From Euperipatoides rowelli (lineage: Eukaryota > Onychophora > Udeonychophora > Euonychophora > Peripatopsidae), in assembly GCA_003024985.2 (NCBI GenBank), contig PXIH01S0000296.1: a stretch of 11,485 bases of DNA, one strand, 5' to 3'. Every line of letters starts with the position of its first letter. Positions within the stretch are counted from its first letter, which is position 1. This document shows positions 7,791-11,485 of this stretch, in pieces. The notes below the pieces were generated by a model. The model saw nothing but the letters and a program-made list of their open reading frames with translations, was not told the origin of the DNA and did not search any database. A program made the position numbers and the translations under genes.

Positions 7791-8697
7791 AAGGTGTCTT
7801 CTTTAAATATTATATCCCTGCTCATGTAAATGCGGCTGGTTTCTTGGTTCCACATCTTGTAGCCCTTGCATCCCTCCAAGTAGCCTATTAGTATACATTC
7901 TTCCCTCTTTGGGGCTCTGATCATGCTCCAGGCTTGGCAGCCGTATACTCTGCGGTGTTTCTTTTCTGTTTTCTTCCTGGTCCACATAAATTTGGGTGGC
8001 ATGTTATTTGTTGTCTGTGATAGGTAGGCTACTTATTTTTGATGTGGACGGCAGTGTCTAGTGCATCAGCCCAGAAATTTTGTGGTACTTCAGAGTCTAT
8101 CAGTAAGCATCTGATTATGTCCATGAGAGTTTGGTTGACCCTTTCTGCAACTCCATTCTGTTGTGGGCTATTGGGTATGGTTGATTGCCTTGTAATGCCT
8201 TGTTGTTCCAGGTATTGGTCGAATTCTTAGCTGAAGTATTCTCAGCCGTTATCACTTCTGATCATTTTTATCCTTTTTTCAAGTTTTCTCTTGGCCTCCC
8301 TTTGATAGGTTTTAAAGCATTGTAGAATTTCATTCTTATGCTTCATGGTTGTGTATTGTGTGTAGTCTTCTATGAAAGTCACTAACCACCTCGATCCACC
8401 CTTTGATTTGGGTGTCATGGTCCGACTACATCTGAATGGATCAGTTGTAATGCTTGAGTTGCTCGGGTGGTTGTTGATCTCGGGAACTTCTTCCTCTTGA
8501 TCTTCCCTTTTATGCAGATTTTGCATGAGTCTATGATGTCTGGCTTTAGGTGTACATAGGTGGCCTAGTCTTCTGTGCCACAACTCTTCTTCTGGCATCT
8601 TGCAGGCTTTGGATTAGGGTTTTCTGACCCTCACTTTGTAGAGCCTGTTGTTTCTTTGGGCTTTGAGTAGTGTCTCACCATGTTCTTTGCTTGCTGT
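7791..8697 (-). pseudogene. Copia integrase with HHCC and D,D35E motifs, broken
   Basis: This would be the enzyme that inserts element cDNA into host DNA. The zinc-binding part has H-x4-H in LWHRRLGH (His codons 8575-8577 and 8560-8562) and C-x2-C in SCKICIKGK (8523-8525 and 8514-8516), in different frames because of a frameshift near 8546. The catalytic core has Asp in LIHSDVVGP (8430-8432), Asp in RSDNG (8251-8253) and Glu in NGVAERVNQT (8143-8145). The last two are exactly 35 codons apart, with two stops counted (TGA 8242-8244, TAA 8227-8229). Other breaks are TAA at 8614-8616, a frameshift near 8420, a 5-bp insertion at 8025-8031 and a frame change near 7790. The C-terminal part (RRVYGCQAWSMI, then EECILIGYLEGCKGYK) is well preserved but looks a few residues short between the two. 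Confidence 0.92.
8025..8031. other. TAGGCTA word containing a frame-shifting 5-bp insertion
   Basis: On the minus strand the integrase frame reads HIKNK up to about 8033, then meets TAGCCTAC. Skipping TAGCC continues directly into the frame of YLSQTTNN and MPPKFMWTRKK. No other indel is needed, so a clean 5-base gain is the simplest explanation. Confidence 0.8.
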
Positions 8698-9012
8698 GGC
8701 GCTTCCTTTTGAGAATTTTATTTCTTGTCCTCTCTTTATTCTCCCTACTGATAGTATATTGCTGTCAAGCTCTGGTACGTAGAGTGCTTTGTGCAAGTCA
8801 AGGGTGAGAGACCTCCATTTGCTCTGTGGGTGGTGATCATGAGTCGTGACCTTACCCTTTTCATTCACTTTGAGTTTTCCCTTGTTGGTGGTCTTCACGA
8901 GGGATGAGGTGGGGTGAAAGGTTACAAAAGTTTTTTTGCTCACATGTCATGTGGTCCATTGCCCTGCTATCTAGTAACCAGATGTTGTTCTCCTTATTAT
9001 TGTCATTGGCAT
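8698..9012 (-). pseudogene. Copia aspartic protease, active site altered
   Basis: The frame reads ENNIWLLDSRAMDHMTCEQ from about 8995, matching the copia protease opening, where the catalytic motif is normally D-S-G/A. Here the codons at 8960-8971 read D-S-R-A, so the glycine is replaced by arginine (one G-to-A change would do it). At the homopolymer T7 on the plus strand (8931-8937) the frame shifts and continues as SKKTFVTFHPTSS and later ALYVPELDSNILSVGRI, the conserved C-terminal part of copia proteases. The enzyme would cut the Gag-Pol polyprotein. Substitution and frameshift both argue it is dead. Confidence 0.85.
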
Positions 9013-9883
9013 TGGTTATCAAGCTCCTGTGTTCTTCTTGGTTTGTGGTTGGTTATCTTGGCCTTGGGAGCTGATCGGCCTTCGGTTTGCTCTTGTTCCC
9101 CTGTATTAGGACAGTTTCTTGCTATATGGCTGAATCCGCCACAACAGAAGCACCTCACTGATCTGGTAAAGACCTCTTTGTGCCTTCTCGCATGGGAACT
9201 TAAGGTAGACACAGGTCTTATGGTTTTTATTTGGTTGCCCCTCTTCGTCTTGAGTTCTTATTCATTGTACCTTCATGGTTTATTTTCTCTGGTTTGTAGG
9301 GCTTTGGCTTCATCTTGCGTTGTTGCCCTGTTGCATCTTCCTGCCTGTCTCTTCTATTAGCAGGCATGTTTTTATATCCTTGGTGGTAAGTGATTCTTCT
9401 TTCTGCTCTAGGTGTAGTATTATGCTTCATAACTTTTAGGTAGTCCTAGAAGCATTACCAGGGCTAGCTTCTTCTTGTTTAATCCATAGTCACATTTCCT
9501 CAACTTTTGGTGTAGTTGCATAATGCATCTCATGTATGGTCTCATTTTCCTTTAAGTTTATATAAAACAGTTCTCTCGTGAGTTGTAAGAGATGGAGCAG
9601 TCCATACTTTGTGTGTATGCACTCGAGCGTTTGTCATGCTTCTTCGGCTGTGCTGCATTCACTGATGTCATTTAGTTGGTTGTCATCGACTACTAAGAAT
9701 AAGAATGCTAATACTTTCTCGTCCATGGTTTTCTCGGCTTCTGTCATGTGTGTGCCAAAACCTGGATGCACTGCACCCCAACACTTCTTGTGGATCAGTG
9801 CGGCCTTTGTCCGTATTGTCCATGTGTAGGCTAGTAATTTTCGTCAGTCTGGGGGCCTTAAAATTGTCATCTTGTGGTGACAT
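9013..9883 (-). pseudogene. Copia gag with UBN2-like domain and zinc knuckle, broken
   Basis: The ATG at 9881-9883 opens MSPQDDNFKAPRLT. After frame disruption at about 9827-9840 the next frame reads YTWTIRTKAALIHKKCWG and FLVVDDNQLNDISE, then a TGA at 9634-9636 in the usual EEAW position, then QTLECIHTKYGLLHLLQL. A second frame change near 9545 leads to MQLHQKLRKCDYGLNKKKL and LVMLLGLPKSYEA. A third near 9425 leads to LHLEQKEESLTTKDIKTCLL. A CCHC zinc knuckle, C-x2-C-x4-H-x4-C in CFCCGGFSHIARNC, lies at 9111-9152 in yet another frame. This is the capsid and RNA-packaging protein of copia elements. The chosen start fits the usual position just before the LT-ENYYTW block. Confidence 0.85.
9111..9152 (-). 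other. CCHC zinc knuckle of gag
   Basis: The codons spell CFCCGGFSHIARNC, an exact C-x2-C-x4-H-x4-C knuckle. The knuckle binds packaged RNA in retroelement nucleocapsids. It marks the gag C-terminus just upstream of protease. Confidence 0.95.
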
Positions 9884-10267
9884 TATAAATGTGCTGTGAC
9901 GGTAGGTGGTCCGAGGCCTGTACCTAATATATAGTTGTTGAATTAAATTGGTGCACTTGTATAATGTGCCCCTGCATATACTGTATGTATAGTATAGATT
10001 TATACACTTGTATATTCTTCTTCGTTTTCCTTTTATTTCAATTATTATTAGTTGTTAAATTTGATATGATCTATTTTTTCACTTGTGATTTCTGCCTTCT
10101 ATAGTTCATGTTTATTATTAAGATTATTCTCTGTGATAATTTTTTTTAACTATTAGAATTAAGTTGATTTTTGCGAAAAGCATTCATTAATGTTTGAGGA
10201 AAAGCCTTTATTCTTTAATCTTTTATCTCTTATTGTTTTTCGAAAATACTTATTCAATTGTGGGCTC
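9884..10267 (-). other. Copia 5' untranslated leader
   Basis: The interval of 384 bases between the primer-binding site and the gag ATG is AT-rich with no long frame. It has TACTGTA at 9979-9985. Leaders of this position are transcribed and carry packaging signals in related elements; no such signal was recognised here. Confidence 0.5.
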
Positions 10268-10279
10268 CTGGACCCATAA
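10268..10279 (-). promoter_or_regulatory. Candidate primer-binding site, copia half-tRNA(iMet) type
   Basis: On the minus strand TTATGGGTCCAG matches 11 of 12 bases of the complement of the anticodon arm of initiator tRNA-Met (TTATGGGCCCAG). The one C-to-T change would still pair as G-U. Drosophila copia is known to prime from a 5' half of tRNA-iMet at this place, not from the tRNA 3' end. The two bases before it (GG in the expected site) read AT here. It lies 385 bases upstream of the gag start, as expected. Confidence 0.6.
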
Positions 10280-10660
10280 TATCTTAGAATTCGAGGTGTG
10301 GAAATGATGCGTTGCCAGATGGTATAAATATTTCGAACAAGACGGAGATCGCGAGTTAATTTAACTAATATTTATTCAACACTTAAAATAATAAGAATGT
10401 TGTAAATAACAAGGCAGCTTAATGTTCTAAACAAACTATATTTACATAAGTCTCAGGATGATCATCATGACTCTAGATATACACATTTCTATACGCTTTA
10501 TTTGTCATCAAGGTGACATAGACTTCTTCAATATTTGGAATGTATACAAAGATTAAGATAATATATTACATCGACTGAAAGACGGCACAAGTTGTTTTAC
10601 TCAATGTTGTGTATTATTTAAGGAGACGTTTGGTTTTCTATATTTGTGCAGTGTTGTCTG
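10280..10660 (-). repeat. Probable 5' LTR, outer edge not defined
   Basis: The LTR should lie directly beyond the primer-binding site. On the minus strand AATAAA occurs at 10371-10376 and 10497-10502 and a TATA-like stretch at about 10555-10572, compatible with LTR promoter and polyadenylation signals. No clear TG...CA pair, target duplication or second LTR copy was found in the window. The right limit given is a guess from typical copia LTR length. Confidence 0.3.
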
Positions 10661-11485
10661 GAAACAAGGCTTAGCATCTCCTTAGCTTATTATACATTTT
10701 ATTCAATCAAAATTAATTATTATTCCTTTATTGATGTTTAAAAAAAAAAGAGAATGCTGCCACTCTCGGTACTCGGGAAGAATCTTCAGGCAGCTTGGGA
10801 AGATTTTCAGTTTAACGTGAAGAATATATACCCGAGGTTTAAAGTGGTATATCAATGCCTATTTCAACTTCATTTTGATTTATGTGTATTTTTGTAAAAA
10901 AAAATCCTTACTTTAATTAATCAATTTGTTATATTCGGTCCAAAAATGCATCAAAATTCGACTTTTATTCCAATATGTATCAAAATATAAATCCAGACGC
11001 TCACGTCAAGTCTATAATTTTGCCTGAAAAATCTCACGTGGACTCCAGTAATAGTGATGTGGTTGTCAGACAAGCCAGCTGTTTTCTTCAAAAACCAGTC
11101 AGAATGACAAGAGCCTAAAACCCAGAACCAATAAGTGCCATTTTAGTAAATGGATAGCAGCTTTATTTTATTATTTACAGTCCTAACCTTACCCTGAACC
11201 CTAACTCCTACTATATATTTAACACATCAAGCTTGAACCCTAGGAAAATCTAGATGAAATAATCCTTTTTTTGATCGATTTCGATAATTTGACATTAACT
11301 TCCGTTGGCTCACATGACAGAAATATATGTGCAGATGTTAAAAACGCGGTAATTGTCATTTATTGGATACCGTTTCTAGGTACTTCTATCAGAATGTAGA
11401 TCAATGATTCAAAGCCTGATTTTTTTATTTGCACTCGGTGGTTTCTTTAAAGGCAGCTCAAAACAAACACAAGTAGGCTGAAAAT
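10661..11485. other. AT-rich non-coding right flank
   Basis: No gene is seen. Short imperfect direct repeats (GGGAAGAATCTTCAG near 10779 and GGGAAGATTTTCAG near 10798) and GCTGCC/GGCAGC inverted words lie at about 10757-10795. ACAGTCCTAACCTT at 11177-11190 repeats 5367-5380 and runs into a degenerate CCTAAC-rich stretch to about 11210. Confidence 0.5.

Larger units (their letters stand above)
6630..10279 (-). mobile_element. Degenerate Ty1/copia-type LTR retrotransposon, 3' truncated
   Basis: Minus-strand order is primer-binding site, leader, gag with zinc knuckle, protease, integrase, reverse transcriptase. Integrase before RT is diagnostic of the Ty1/copia superfamily (Pseudoviridae) as opposed to Ty3/gypsy. 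The element is visibly more GC-rich than its flanks. It lacks RNase H and the 3' LTR, ending in RT at about 6630. Frameshifts, at least seven in-frame stops and damaged protease and RT motifs make it inactive. The wording of the gag and integrase resembles animal copia lineages such as those found in crustaceans and other marine animals, but no lineage can be assigned without a phylogeny. The left edge lies between the last LINE codon (6618) and the last RT codons (about 6640). Confidence 0.9.

Noticed and set aside
6665-7829. Several plus-strand open frames across the copia RT and linker
   Set aside because: They are antisense shadows of the minus-strand retrotransposon, which has clear RT landmarks.
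7881-7887. TAGCCTA word within integrase as another inserted footprint
   Set aside because: Here the bases encode I-G-Y of the conserved ECILIGY segment with the frame intact, so it is ancestral coding sequence. It shows that not every such word is an insertion.
8914-9360. Plus-strand frame of 148 codons, hydrophobic and Cys/Leu-rich
   Set aside because: Antisense to gag and protease; the apparent membrane-protein look comes from the complement of charged codons.
11181-11210. CCTAACC-like run as interstitial telomere repeat
   Set aside because: Only a few irregular units that do not follow a constant period; too degenerate to call.
1-11485. CRISPR arrays, bacterial operons, or a phage-defence system
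   Set aside because: No regularly spaced identical repeats, no ribosome-binding-site-led gene clusters, and the retroelement types present are eukaryotic.

Overview
The window reads as eukaryotic, most likely animal, intergenic DNA. It is strongly AT-rich, has no dense protein coding, and is full of transposon relics, simple repeats and short palindromes. A Ty1/copia-type retrotransposon next to a fragment of an endonuclease-type non-LTR retrotransposon (LINE), plus many short GTAGGCCTA-like words, suggests an aquatic invertebrate or another animal with such repeats. The species cannot be fixed from the sequence, and no intact host gene was recognised.

Layout. Positions 1-1640 are AT-rich non-coding DNA ending in an (ATT)n microsatellite. 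Positions 1649-2486 form a candidate non-autonomous DNA transposon: TA-flanked, with about 13-bp terminal inverted repeats, subterminal repeats, an internal 14-bp perfect hairpin and a short basic reading frame that may be the start of a lost transposase. Positions 2726-3130 are a GC-rich repeat block: a 75-bp quasi-palindrome and roughly three degenerate copies of a 72-79-bp tandem unit. Positions 3130-6386 are AT-rich with small inverted repeats and one tRNA-like (SINE-type) remnant on the minus strand at about 4618-4690. A plus-strand LINE endonuclease fragment lies at 6387-6618.

The main feature is a decayed copia-type retrotransposon on the minus strand, about 6630 to at least 10279. Read right to left it has a primer-binding site resembling the copia half-tRNA(iMet) site, an untranslated leader, gag with one zinc knuckle, an aspartic protease, an integrase with HHCC and D,D35E residues, and reverse transcriptase up to just past the catalytic region. 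RNase H and the 3' LTR are absent, and the element stops where the LINE fragment begins. Roughly ten frameshifts, several in-frame stops and damaged catalytic motifs show it is dead. A 5' LTR probably lies right of 10280, but its outer edge could not be placed.

The most interesting pattern is a family of short words in which two TA dinucleotides flank a core: TA-GGC-TA (or GCC), TA-GGCC-TA, TA-CAG-TA (or CTG), TA-CGG-TA (or CCG) and TA-CCGG-TA. They occur over thirty times, sometimes chained so that neighbours share a TA. Three copies sit in the dead retrotransposon where the coding reading has five extra bases. At 8025-8031, discounting those five bases is enough by itself to reconnect the two integrase frames. 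This looks like an insertion process that duplicates TA, such as excision footprints of TA-targeting transposons, caught in a sequence whose ancestral frame can be inferred.
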